37,438 bases of DNA from Gillisia sp. (GTDB lineage Bacteria > Bacteroidota > Bacteroidia > Flavobacteriales > Flavobacteriaceae), in contig JAGXIL010000070.1 of assembly GCA_024635655.1 (NCBI GenBank), positions 1-37,438 on the forward strand, in the 5' to 3' direction. Of this stretch, positions 7,977-15,764 are shown piece by piece. Position 1 is the first letter of the stretch. Every line of letters starts with the position of its first letter. The notes below the pieces were generated by a model that worked only from the letters and a program-made list of their open reading frames with translations, had not been told where the DNA came from and searched no databases. The position numbers and the translations under genes were made by a program.

Positions 7977-9464
7977 TTATTTAAAATTGTAATTCAGCGT
8001 AATTCCTACCTGATTGTACTTATAGAAAAATAATTTGCTGTATTGATAATTGGCACTTAAATACAGGCCCTTGGCAATATTGCTTTTGATCTCCCCAAAT
8101 ATCTCAACAGGGGTATAAGTTTGCTCGTAAAACTGGTTTTCTATTGAAGGCTGATTTCCGGGATTTCTGGTTGTAAAAATAACCGGGTTGTCTGCTTTAG
8201 CGTAAAATCCGTAACTGGACCTGATCTTGATTTCCAGAGCTTTTACAGGAATTATTTTAATTGAAGCAAGGGCTGCATTTACCATTTGATTACTCGGAGA
8301 AAAATAAGGATCATAAACCCCGGAGATCTGTTCAAAATCCAATCCCGCTCCCAATTGCGGAGATCCTGTAGCCTGAAATGTATTTTCTGCAGCATGTGCA
8401 TAATTAAATAGATACCCCAGATCAAACCTAAACGCACTATTGTTGAAAACCGACTTTAAAAAATATAAATAGCTGGTTTGAATACTATTATCATCCGGAA
8501 AAACCTGCCGTTCGTACGCCGCCTTAGCTGTAAATTTTTCAGGATCATCGAAAGCCAGACCCACAGCATAAATTTTTTGCATCAATAAATTTTCTACACT
8601 TGCCAGCGTATATTGATAAGGAGCCCTGGCAGCGCTGAGCTCCAGGAATAAGTTTTTGGTAAGGCTTTGAGATATAGCAAGATTTGCTGTGTATTCAGTT
8701 AAGTCTTTATTGCTATCCGGCTTAAACAAACCTCCTGAAACTGATATTTCAGGCCCTGACATTCCAAACTTAAATTTATTTCCTCCCTCAAAAAAATAAG
8801 ACTGCACCGTATTTTCGGGAGTCGTAAAATCCGTGGTTCCGGCATTAAGGATTGGTGAAAAGAGTCCGGAAAAATATTTACCAAGGCTTACTGAGTATTT
8901 TTTGGATTCCAGGGGTTGATCATCTGATGCAAAAGATGTATTCAGCAGAATATATGGCGCTGTTGTTGTCTCTATCTCCTCCAACAATTTCAGAGCCATG
9001 ACATTCTCAGGCTCCAGATTTAGAACCTGTTTGGCTGTATTTCGGGACCTGGAAATTTTTCCATTCCAATAGTCAATATATGCCAAATGAAGTTTTGCCG
9101 GGGTATGAGTTGGATCTTCACCAAGAATTTCCTTTAACAACGGCTCCGCTAACCTGATCTTCCCCGCCCGGAATAAAGTCTGCCCCTGATCAAATCTTAA
9201 TTCGGTCAAATCTGGTGCTAAAAGAACAGCTTTTTCGTAAAGAGCTAATGAACCCTCTGTATCTCCCATCCACCAGGCAACCTGCGCCTGTAGCCAAATA
9301 CCGTAAACGTCGTTGTTATTTTTATTATATACAGCAAGTATTTGCTGCGCCTCAGAAAAGTTATTTTCATATGCTTTTTCACGTGCAAACTGAAGCGTAT
9401 CCTGCACCTGAGCCTGAAGTTCAAATACCGAAAAAAGCAAAAAAAACAGTAAGATCTTAGCCAT
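7977..9464 (-). CDS. TPR plus outer-membrane beta-barrel exporter (BcsC/YaiO-like)
   Basis: This 495-residue protein has a clear signal peptide (KILLFFLLFSVFELQAQ), about four TPR repeats (roughly 20-170, for example YGIWLQAQVAWWMGDTEGSLALYEKAV), and then a region of alternating hydrophobic beta-strands to a C-terminal YNFK. The late motif YDPYFSPSNQMVNAALASIK resembles the conserved part of the BcsC C-terminal barrel. The TPR-then-barrel order is that of BcsC and of YaiO-type proteins. It is the first gene of the GT2/GH26 operon, so it most likely guides the polymer through the periplasm and across the outer membrane. The frame extends to 9524, but the signal peptide fixes the ATG at 9462-9464. 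A cognate inner-membrane BcsB subunit is not present nearby. Confidence 0.82.
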   Translation of the reverse strand: MAKILLFFLLFSVFELQAQVQDTLQFAREKAYENNFSEAQQILAVYNKNNNDVYGIWLQAQVAWWMGDTEGSLALYEKAVLLAPDLTELRFDQGQTLFRAGKIRLAEPLLKEILGEDPTHTPAKLHLAYIDYWNGKISRSRNTAKQVLNLEPENVMALKLLEEIETTTAPYILLNTSFASDDQPLESKKYSVSLGKYFSGLFSPILNAGTTDFTTPENTVQSYFFEGGNKFKFGMSGPEISVSGGLFKPDSNKDLTEYTANLAISQSLTKNLFLELSAARAPYQYTLASVENLLMQKIYAVGLAFDDPEKFTAKAAYERQVFPDDNSIQTSYLYFLKSVFNNSAFRFDLGYLFNYAHAAENTFQATGSPQLGAGLDFEQISGVYDPYFSPSNQMVNAALASIKIIPVKALEIKIRSSYGFYAKADNPVIFTTRNPGNQPSIENQFYEQTYTPVEIFGEIKSNIAKGLYLSANYQYSKLFFYKYNQVGITLNYNFK

Positions 9465-9726
9465 ATTAGATAGTAGGGGGGTTAAGGCTTTATGATCAAT
9501 TGGAAAAACAGAAGAAAAAAACAAACAATTTTAAATCCTTTGCCTCCAGATTAATAGAAGACAATAGTACAAAAAATTATTATTTTATTAAGAAAATATT
9601 AAGGTCCTGATCAATTAATTTTATTAATCAAAAGGCATCAAAATAGGCCACATCTTACGATCTGCTGATCCCTTTCTAATAAGATTTGTCTATTTTTATA
9701 TAATTGAGAAGCCGTTTTGTAAGGAC

Positions 9727-10341
9727 TTAAAAAGTGTATTTAAATCCAAGAAGAAAAACATCATCATATCCTGAAAAGGTGAGTTCCATGCGTTCCTCCT
9801 CGTAGGGTGTGGTAAAAAACCAGGTACTGCCAATACCTACAATGGCGCCGGCAAGAATATCCCAGCCGTCATGCCGTTCAGCATTTAACCTGCTGTAAGC
9901 GGTAAAACCGGCCAAAGCGTATGCCGGAATACTGTATTTAAACCCGTATCTTCTGTGATAGTAAGAGGCACTTTGAAATGCTACAGAAGTGTGGCCGGAG
10001 GGAAAGGCATAATCCCCACCCTGCAACGGCCGCTGTTTATTTATAAGAGCCTTCATAGCCCCGGTAACAGCAAGATTGAGCGCAAAACTTTTTGTAAATT
10101 GCCAGGCTCCCTTTTTATCCTTCATAAAATAACTGGTTGTTACCGCCGATACCGGAAGCAATACCACTGCAGCATCCCCAAAATTTTCAATTTTGGAATC
10201 TTCCGGATTAAAAAACTGGCTGTGAGATTCTGTAGGGAGCAAAAATAGCAGGCATAAAAACACACCAAGGATGTAATTCCTTAGCTGTTGCCACCGCGGT
10301 TCTGGTTGAGGAGTCAAAATAAAAAATTGCTGGACAGACAA
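9727..10341 (-). CDS. PAP2-family phosphatase with signal peptide
   Basis: All three parts of the PAP2 lipid-phosphatase active site are present: KALINKQRP (KX6RP), PSGHT, and SRLNAERHDGWD (SRX5HX3D). The N-terminus carries a hydrophobic stretch ending LLPTESHSQ, a probable signal peptide, so the active site is in the periplasm. The C-terminus is aromatic and strand-like (ending FKYTF), as in Bacteroidota outer-membrane proteins. Likely substrates are undecaprenyl pyrophosphate, lipid A phosphate or phosphatidic acid; the sequence does not decide. The only start in frame is TTG at 10341, because a stop lies five codons upstream, so the exact start is uncertain. It runs in the same direction as the polysaccharide operon but 262 bases before it. 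Confidence 0.85.
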   Translation of the reverse strand: MSVQQFFILTPQPEPRWQQLRNYILGVFLCLLFLLPTESHSQFFNPEDSKIENFGDAAVVLLPVSAVTTSYFMKDKKGAWQFTKSFALNLAVTGAMKALINKQRPLQGGDYAFPSGHTSVAFQSASYYHRRYGFKYSIPAYALAGFTAYSRLNAERHDGWDILAGAIVGIGSTWFFTTPYEEERMELTFSGYDDVFLLGFKYTF

Positions 10342-10520
10342 ATCTATAATTTTTTAGTAAAGTATCACCGGGGGAAGAAATACAAATATATACAGGCAAA
10401 GGCAGATAGGAAATCTGCAACTTTTAATATTTTCATAAAAGTATTAGTAGCACCTCCCTTAAAGTTAATGATAAGGAAAAGATCAAAAAAATAACTTTCA
10501 GGCAACCAAATAATATAAAC

Positions 10521-10528
10521 TAACTTTG
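10521..10528 (+). promoter_or_regulatory. -7 element upstream of the Lys-rich small protein
   Basis: TAACTTTG is an exact match to the Bacteroidota -7 consensus TAnnTTTG, 29 bases before the ATG at 10558. No TTTG is seen at the expected -33 position, so this is half a promoter by eye. Confidence 0.4.
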
Positions 10529-10557
10529 CCCCGGATCCATTTATTAAAACATTTGCC

Positions 10558-10743
10558 ATGGCTAAGAAAGGAGCTGAAAAAAACACCCGAAACAAAACAC
10601 TTCACACCAAACTTATCAAGAAAAAGAAAAAAAAACTTCGGAAGGAAAAAGAGGTGCATAAAGCGAAGATCAAAGCTATTCAGGATAAAGCCAAAGCTGC
10701 GAAAGAAGATACCCGGGCAACTCCAGATAATACTGATCTTTAA
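10558..10743 (+). CDS. Small lysine-rich protein
   Basis: This 61-residue protein is dominated by lysine, with a basic core (TKLIKKKKKKLRKEKEVHKAKIKAI) that would form a charged helix and an acidic, threonine-rich tail. There is no membrane segment or cysteine. It may bind nucleic acid or ribosomes, but I do not recognise a named family. Support for it being real: an ATG in the right place, a matching -7 element 29 bases upstream, amino acid use unlike random sequence, and a hairpin just after the stop. A longer frame overlaps it from 10526, with composition that looks like a shadow. Confidence 0.6.
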   Translation: MAKKGAEKNTRNKTLHTKLIKKKKKKLRKEKEVHKAKIKAIQDKAKAAKEDTRATPDNTDL

Positions 10744-10747
10744 AGGA

Positions 10748-10764
10748 TTAAGACTTTGTCTTAA
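10748..10764 (+). terminator. Weak hairpin after the Lys-rich gene
   Basis: TTAAGAC-TTT-GTCTTAA forms a 7-base stem directly after the stop codon. It is not followed by a clear T run, so termination would be weak. Confidence 0.3.
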
Positions 10765-10774
10765 CTCCTTCCAT

Positions 10775-10829
10775 CTGTCATTTTTTCCCTGTCCGCTGTC
10801 ATTTTTTCACTTTTTTCTGTCAACTTTTC
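10775..10829 (+). promoter_or_regulatory. Three 21-bp-spaced upstream boxes (candidate enhancer)
   Basis: CTGTCATTTTTTC occurs at 10775-10787 and 10796-10808, and a variant CTGTCAACTTTTC at 10817-10829. The starts are exactly 21 bases apart, two turns of B-DNA, so a bound protein would line up on one face. An extra half-box CTGTCC lies at 10789. The boxes sit about 61-115 bases upstream of the start site predicted from the sigma-54 promoter, the range used by upstream activating sequences. No sigma-54 activator gene is in this window. Confidence 0.65.
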
Positions 10830-10863
10830 CCGCAGAAACTCTCTGTTAACCACCTATTTGCAA

Positions 10864-10879
10864 TGGCATTTAATTTGCT
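10864..10879 (+). promoter_or_regulatory. Sigma-54 (-24/-12) promoter of hsp20
   Basis: TGGCATTTAATTTGCT matches the sigma-54 consensus TGGCACG-N4-TTGCW at every core position: GG and GC are in the correct register and the final base is T. Start of transcription is predicted near 10890, giving a 60-odd base leader before the ATG at 10953. No -33/-7 housekeeping promoter is evident. The repeated boxes upstream strengthen the call. Confidence 0.7.
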
Positions 10880-10888
10880 AAAATATAA

Positions 10889-10907
10889 TAGAACCAGGCA
10901 GGTTCTA
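10889..10907 (+). promoter_or_regulatory. Inverted repeat at the predicted hsp20 start site
   Basis: TAGAACC-AGGCA-GGTTCTA is a perfect 7-base inverted repeat that begins where transcription should start. It could be an operator or a 5' hairpin in the mRNA that affects stability or translation. It is unlike the CIRCE heat-shock operator. Confidence 0.45.
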
Positions 10908-10952
10908 AATGGATAATTAAAAATGAATTGTTTAACCTTAAAATTTATAGCC

Positions 10953-11399
10953 ATGAACAATCTAGTAAAGAGAAACGGTTTTTGGCCATCAACTTCATCA
11001 GTAGATGATTTTTTAAGCGATAATTTTTTTAACTGGCCAAATGAAATGAACAGGGGTGCTTCTCTTCCACGTGTGAACGTGGCTGAACACGAAGATGAAT
11101 TCTTAGTAGAAATGGCAGCACCGGGCATGAAACGTGAAGATTTTCACGTAGAACTGGACAATGACATCCTGACAATCTCTTCCGAAACCTCACACACCAA
11201 TGAGGAAAAGGATGAAAAGAACGGCTCCTTTACCAGAAAGGAATTTAGTTACGGATCCTTTAGAAGATCCTTCCATATTCCAAATACGGTAGAGGTAGAT
11301 AAGATCAAAGCCAAATATCAGGATGGTTTATTGAGACTGGTAATTCCTAAGAAAGAGGAAGCTAAAAGAAAACCCCCAAAAACAATTAAGATCTCCTAA
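10953..11399 (+). CDS. Small heat-shock protein, Hsp20/alpha-crystallin
   Basis: This 148-residue cytoplasmic ATP-independent chaperone binds unfolding proteins. The alpha-crystallin domain spans about residues 35-135, from LPRVNVAEHEDEFLVEMAAPG through KYQDGLLRLVIPK, which contains the conserved GLL motif. The C-terminal IKI at the end of the protein is the IXI motif that docks neighbouring dimers. The N-terminal arm has an aromatic FWPS/FFNWP pattern. The frame is open from 10923, but the ATG at 10953 gives the expected NNLVKRNGF start. Regulation looks unusual: a sigma-54 promoter, three phased boxes and an inverted repeat precede it. A strong terminator follows, so it is a single-gene unit. 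Confidence 0.95.
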   Translation: MNNLVKRNGFWPSTSSVDDFLSDNFFNWPNEMNRGASLPRVNVAEHEDEFLVEMAAPGMKREDFHVELDNDILTISSETSHTNEEKDEKNGSFTRKEFSYGSFRRSFHIPNTVEVDKIKAKYQDGLLRLVIPKKEEAKRKPPKTIKIS

Positions 11400-11409
11400 A
11401 AGAGATTGC

Positions 11410-11441
11410 AAATGGAAGCAGAAATGCTTCCATTTTTTTTT
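11410..11441 (+). terminator. Strong terminator after hsp20
   Basis: An 11-base perfect stem (AAATGGAAGCA at 11410-11420 with TGCTTCCATTT at 11425-11435) closes on a GAAA tetraloop and runs into an unbroken T tract to 11441. It ends the hsp20 transcript, facing the convergent hydrolase gene. Confidence 0.9.
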
Positions 11442-11466
11442 ACGTGTTCCTTTGGGATAAGCAAAC

Positions 11467-12342
11467 TCATTTTTGCATCTTCATGAAATTCAGGATCTCA
11501 TTATATCTGTTATTCCAGGGCCAGATATATTGTGTCATCATAGGTACATGCTTTTTATTGAGTAAAACAAACTCTGTATCCGGCTTTATTGACCTTATCT
11601 CCTGCAAAAAGCGCTGATTAGCCGTGGTAATAGAAGGATAGGTTTTTTTTCCCAAATAGATCAGGAACGGAGGGGTATTTTCGTTTAAATAGAATATTGG
11701 TGATGCATCTTTCCAGTTCTCCGGGTCATTCGTCCAGGTAGTAAGATAATCATTACCGGATGTGGGTGGATTATTCTGAAGATAATGATGCATATCCAAA
11801 CCTGCTGCATCATTTAAAATTATTCCTGAAATTGTACCAGGTTCAATGTTATACTTTGGATTCATGGCAGCCAGTGCTAATAAATGTCCCCCGGCAGAAT
11901 GCCCTGTTAAAAAGATTTGATTCGGATCTCCGTTAAACTGTGATATGTTATTTTTAATCCATTGTATTGCCTGGGCCGTTTGATCGGCCATTACGTCATA
12001 ATTGACTTTGGGGCTTAAAGAATACCCTACGACCACAGTTGTAACTCCTTTTCGGGCAAAATTATTACCAAAAAAATTATAAAATTCCTTTTTACCGCTA
12101 TTCCAGTTGCCACCATGTACAAAAATTAAAACCGGGGAATCCTGCTTTTCTTTCTTTTTTGAAGTGAAAATATTCAAAGTTGGCGTTACGGTTAAAGTTG
12201 AATTTTCCAGGTATGGAACGTCCTCATATTTCCTTACGCTACAACTACTTAATGAAAAAATCAACGCAAAAACTGTAATAATAAATTCAATAGCTGTTTT
12301 CCGGAGATAACGGAAACCTGCAATTCTTTTTTTTGCTTCCAT
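11467..12342 (-). CDS. Alpha/beta-hydrolase lipoprotein (esterase-like)
   Basis: This 291-residue protein has a signal sequence ending in a lipobox (FSLSSC, C34), so it should be anchored in an envelope membrane. The fold is esterase-like: HGGNW (76-80) forms the oxyanion hole, GHSAGG (147-152) holds nucleophile S149, and KKHVPM supplies H265. Relatives include feruloyl and acetyl esterases and kynurenine formamidase-like proteins. One oddity is that the strand that normally ends in GxxD, here IYLGKKTYPS around 228-237, has no Asp, so the acid of the triad must come from elsewhere or the enzyme is atypical. Its start overlaps the stop of the small membrane protein upstream by one base (TAATG), indicating coupling. 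Confidence 0.85.
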   Translation of the reverse strand: MEAKKRIAGFRYLRKTAIEFIITVFALIFSLSSCSVRKYEDVPYLENSTLTVTPTLNIFTSKKKEKQDSPVLIFVHGGNWNSGKKEFYNFFGNNFARKGVTTVVVGYSLSPKVNYDVMADQTAQAIQWIKNNISQFNGDPNQIFLTGHSAGGHLLALAAMNPKYNIEPGTISGIILNDAAGLDMHHYLQNNPPTSGNDYLTTWTNDPENWKDASPIFYLNENTPPFLIYLGKKTYPSITTANQRFLQEIRSIKPDTEFVLLNKKHVPMMTQYIWPWNNRYNEILNFMKMQK

Positions 12343-12533
12343 TATTTTATTTCCTGATCTTCATCTCTGTCTTTGCCTTTTTCCTTTGGTTCCTCCAGCC
12401 TTTTTTGAGTTCCCTTTTGTTTTTTATCGTGAAGTTTATCTTCCGCTTTATTCTTTTGACGGTTAAGCTCAATAACAGTATAAATAAATACTGCCAGTAA
12501 TATTAATGCAAATATGATTACAAATATTCTCAT
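12342..12533 (-). CDS. Small single-pass membrane protein with charged tail
   Basis: This 63-residue protein has one hydrophobic helix (about 3-22, IFVIIFALILLAVFIYTVI). A highly charged Lys/Glu/Asp tail follows and probably lies in the cytoplasm. I do not recognise a family. It ends in a TAATG overlap with the hydrolase gene and starts 55 bases after the M28 peptidase on the same strand, so the three may form one operon. A role as a small partner or anchor protein is possible but unsupported. Confidence 0.6.
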   Translation of the reverse strand: MRIFVIIFALILLAVFIYTVIELNRQKNKAEDKLHDKKQKGTQKRLEEPKEKGKDRDEDQEIK

Positions 12534-12588
12534 TGATCTGGTTTTAAGAAAAGCCTTTTCAGGACCTGCCTTGGTTTAGTTTCTTAAT

Positions 12589-14052
12589 TTAGTTATCCAG
12601 CGCCGGGGCTTTTTCAGTATTAGAAATTTTCCACCCTGTGGCATACATCCATTTGGTCATTTTTGTGAGCTTTTCGATGTCGATCCTTTCCGCTTCATCT
12701 TGAGGCGTGTGATAATCCGGATGCAGCAGGGTGGTGAAAAAGATCGCCGGGATGCCCGCCTGGGCATAAGGCAGGTGATCACTCCTGAAATACCAGTTTT
12801 CGGGATGACTGGCTTCATCCCAGGAGGTGTCTACTTCAAATTTGGTGAGCCGGGCATTTGCGTCCATAGCCATTTTCACCAGTTCCTCTGAATTTCGGTG
12901 AGGCGGAATTGAACCTAGTAATGCTGCTTTTTCAGGTTCATTTCTCCCAATCATATCCCCATTGAGCACAGCAACTATAGATTTTTTTTCAACTGTAGGA
13001 TCTGCTACAAAGTATCGGGATCCAAACAAGCCTCTTTCTTCGGCTCCATGCCAGACAAATAATGCGCTTCTCTTTCCGGGATTCTCCAGCCATGCCCTGC
13101 CTATTGCCAGGAGTGCCACACTTACGGTAGCATTATCATCAGCTCCGTTCCATATAGAGTCACCCTCAACAGGAACCCCCACCCCATCGTGGTCGTGATG
13201 CCCACTGAACAGCACATGTTCATTTTTTAGCTGCGGATCTGTTCCCGGGGCCTTTGCCACTACATTCGCAGAGGGGAAAACATATTGATCTTTGCCTAAG
13301 CGAGCGTTTATTTCAGAATTTTCCTTCTGAAGGTCTACCTTCCAATTTCCCCGCACCAGGATTACCGGGATATCATTTTGAGAAGCAATCTGTTCAGGTT
13401 TTTCTATGCTATAAGTTCCTTCCTCAAATCCGTGTCCATAAAATCCTATTTCAGATTCTGCTATAGAATCGGCTACAAGAATGATCGCAGTTGCTCCGGA
13501 ATTTTTAAACTTTTCGGTTTGCTCTCTTATTGCTGAAAGTGCATATCTGTACACATACAGGCTAATACCTTCTGCCGGAAGTTTGGAAGGTGGCACAAGA
13601 TCCATTGCCAGCACTTTCCCTTCCAGATCAACCAAAGCCTCCTCCTGATCCATCCAAACCACAGGGGCCTCAATATTAGCTTCAACCGGGTTTCTCACCC
13701 AGGCCTCTTCCCATAATTCCAGAGGCCGCCCATTAATACTAATTTGACTTTCTTCAGAAACCGTAGACCTATATAAGGGAAAGAACTGGAAAAACGTACC
13801 ATCATCTCCGGCCGGCTGTAACCCGGCTTCCTGCGCCTGCTGTGCGACCCATGCCGCGGCCTTTAATTCATCCAGGGTCCCTGCCCTTTTCCCCCGCATG
13901 GTATCGCTGGCCAAAATAAAAAGATCCCGCTCAAGTTCTTTTTCTTTTATAGCCGAAAGGGCCGGTGGCAGATCTCCGCCGGTCTCCTGGGAATAGCTAT
14001 TTGAACAAAGGTGAAAAACAAATACAAAAAGTAATGGAAAGGCTAATCTCAT
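12589..14052 (-). CDS. Secreted M28-family zinc peptidase with PA insert
   Basis: This 487-residue protein has a signal peptide (ending NSYSQ, about residue 21), so it is periplasmic or exported. Residues about 120-250 form a protease-associated insert, as in many M28 aminopeptidases. The di-zinc site follows in order: GHHDHDG (about 284-290), GADDNATV (about 303-310), EERGLFGS (the catalytic Glu pair, about 336-343), NGDMIGR (about 363-369) and LLHPDYHTPQD with the last His (about 440-450). Members remove N-terminal amino acids or process glutamate-containing substrates; the exact specificity is not readable. It is divergent from the efflux operon, sharing a 232-base intergenic region. Confidence 0.93.
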   Translation of the reverse strand: MRLAFPLLFVFVFHLCSNSYSQETGGDLPPALSAIKEKELERDLFILASDTMRGKRAGTLDELKAAAWVAQQAQEAGLQPAGDDGTFFQFFPLYRSTVSEESQISINGRPLELWEEAWVRNPVEANIEAPVVWMDQEEALVDLEGKVLAMDLVPPSKLPAEGISLYVYRYALSAIREQTEKFKNSGATAIILVADSIAESEIGFYGHGFEEGTYSIEKPEQIASQNDIPVILVRGNWKVDLQKENSEINARLGKDQYVFPSANVVAKAPGTDPQLKNEHVLFSGHHDHDGVGVPVEGDSIWNGADDNATVSVALLAIGRAWLENPGKRSALFVWHGAEERGLFGSRYFVADPTVEKKSIVAVLNGDMIGRNEPEKAALLGSIPPHRNSEELVKMAMDANARLTKFEVDTSWDEASHPENWYFRSDHLPYAQAGIPAIFFTTLLHPDYHTPQDEAERIDIEKLTKMTKWMYATGWKISNTEKAPALDN

Positions 14053-14182
14053 AAGGTCAAGTATTAGGGCAAAAGATTCTTCTAATATAAGGATTTTAGT
14101 GTTGCAAATTTTTCCGGCTGTTGTGTTTTCCGGGTCAATTTAACTGCAGTCCCGACACATAATCAATCCAATCTTCCCGGTA

Positions 14183-14213
14183 TTTGTACACATCTAAAAA
14201 AACTGTAACTTTA
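14183..14213 (+). promoter_or_regulatory. Candidate promoter of the RND efflux operon
   Basis: TTTG at 14183-14186, a 19-base spacer, and TAACTTTA at 14206-14213 match the Bacteroidota -33/-7 pattern with a single mismatch at the last -7 base. The ATG at 14285 would leave a leader of about 65 bases. The same spacing is seen at 68-99. Confidence 0.5.
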
Positions 14214-14284
14214 GGAAGTACTGATAATTAGCCCATTAAAAACTTTAAAAGGTCGCAAGTTCCTTTTTCCTAAGGTTGAAGGTT

Positions 14285-15742
14285 ATGGCCCGGCAAAAAA
14301 CTAAATCCGATCCTATTTTAGCAACACCTGGTATTTCGAAAAAGAACAGGCAGCGGTCCTGTGGGTACCCATTCTATTTATGGATGCCCCTGCTGTTGCT
14401 TTATCTGTTTCTGCTGAAGTCCTGTGCCCCGAAAATGACGGATGTAGATGCGCCCATAGAACAACCCGATACCTTTTCCTATACCGGCACCGAGGTCCTC
14501 CCTGAAAAATGGTGGACTACTTTTGAGGATCCGGTACTGAACCAACTCATTGACAGTGCTCTGAATGCCAATCTCGATCTGGCTGCCACCTGGGAACAAT
14601 TTAATGCTGCAAATGCAGTAGTGCGCAGGGAATCCTCGTATTTATGGCCGGAAATAGCTGCTACCGGCCGTAGCGCGATCAGCAGGCCGGTGCCCGATTT
14701 TGCCGGAGGAGAGAATCTGCAGGCGGGATTGTCGGCAGCTTATGAGGTAGACCTTTGGGGGCGAATGAGGGCAGGATTACAAGCCGAAGAATTCCGGGCC
14801 ATGGCTACATTCTATGATTATCAGGCGGCTGCCATGAGCCTTTCTGCCGAAATAAGTATTTCCTGGTTTGAATTGCTCACCGCCCGGGATCAGCTGCAAT
14901 TGATCAACAGTCAAATAGAAAATAATGAAGATATCGTAAGACTGATAAGGGCGCGTTTCACCGGCGGACAGGTAAGGGCTGTAGATATCATGCGCCAGGA
15001 ACAATTGCTGGAAAGCACCCGAGAACAAAAGATATTTTACGAAACCGAGGTCGCGGTTTTACAAAATCGGCTGGCAGCGCTTCTGGGAAGGCCTCCGCAA
15101 AATGTAGACGCATTCCCCGGGGACAGCCTGCCACAATTGCCTCCCCTCCCTGCCACAGGGCTTCCCCTGGAACTTATTCGTCGCCGGCCTGATGTGCAGC
15201 AGGCTTTTCAGCTGGTTTTGGCGGCAGACAGGGATATGGCTCAGGCTATAAGAAGCAAATACCCCAGGATCTCGTTTAATTTATCTGCTCAAATGCGGTC
15301 CAATAATTACAATAATCTCTTTCAGGACTGGGCTTACACCCTGGCTGGGAACTTTATAGCACCCCTTCTATACGGCGGGCGGCTGCGTGCAGAAGTAGAC
15401 CGCACAGAAGCAGTGAAGAATCAATGGTTATATCAATATGGGCAAACGGTGCTCAACTCCTTTCGGGAAGTGGAGGATGCATTGATAAGGGAGGAGAAAC
15501 AGCAGGAAAGAATAGAAATCCTGCAGCGGCAGCTGGAACTGGCCCAAAAGACCAACCGGCAGTTACGTTTGGAATTTCTAAACGGACTTACCCAATATCT
15601 TGACGTGCTGTTGTCCCTGGACCTTGAGCAGCAATTGCAAAGGGATATCATTGAGGCACGGCAAGAGCAACTGGAAATAAGGATTGGCCTTTACAGAGCC
15701 CTGGCGGGAGGTTTTGAACCGACACCCGGGGATGAACCCTGA
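14285..15742 (+). CDS. RND outer-membrane factor lipoprotein (TolC/OprM-like)
   Basis: This 485-residue outer-membrane channel is of the NodT/OprM type. After a long basic leader comes a lipobox LLKSC (C47) and then the family's PEKWWTTFEDPVLNQLIDSALNANLDL opening. The coiled-coil hairpins are rich in Gln/Glu, and YEVDLWGRM (about 152-160) and RRPDVQQA mark the two structural repeats. It forms the exit duct for the pump encoded next. A TTG at 14276 is also in frame; the ATG at 14285, or an internal ATG at 14384 just before the hydrophobic core, are the realistic starts. As first gene of the operon it precedes the adaptor, whereas in most RND operons the channel comes last. Confidence 0.92.
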   Translation: MARQKTKSDPILATPGISKKNRQRSCGYPFYLWMPLLLLYLFLLKSCAPKMTDVDAPIEQPDTFSYTGTEVLPEKWWTTFEDPVLNQLIDSALNANLDLAATWEQFNAANAVVRRESSYLWPEIAATGRSAISRPVPDFAGGENLQAGLSAAYEVDLWGRMRAGLQAEEFRAMATFYDYQAAAMSLSAEISISWFELLTARDQLQLINSQIENNEDIVRLIRARFTGGQVRAVDIMRQEQLLESTREQKIFYETEVAVLQNRLAALLGRPPQNVDAFPGDSLPQLPPLPATGLPLELIRRRPDVQQAFQLVLAADRDMAQAIRSKYPRISFNLSAQMRSNNYNNLFQDWAYTLAGNFIAPLLYGGRLRAEVDRTEAVKNQWLYQYGQTVLNSFREVEDALIREEKQQERIEILQRQLELAQKTNRQLRLEFLNGLTQYLDVLLSLDLEQQLQRDIIEARQEQLEIRIGLYRALAGGFEPTPGDEP

Positions 15743-15764
15743 AACTTTTTATGAAGAAGTATTT

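Noticed and set aside
10526..10849. Plus-strand 107-residue frame overlapping the Lys-rich gene
   Set aside because: It is the other frame of the same A-rich region and runs through the hairpin and the phased boxes.
10820..11128. Minus-strand frame covering the hsp20 control region
   Set aside because: It overlaps the sigma-54 promoter and the chaperone start and has no recognisable domain.
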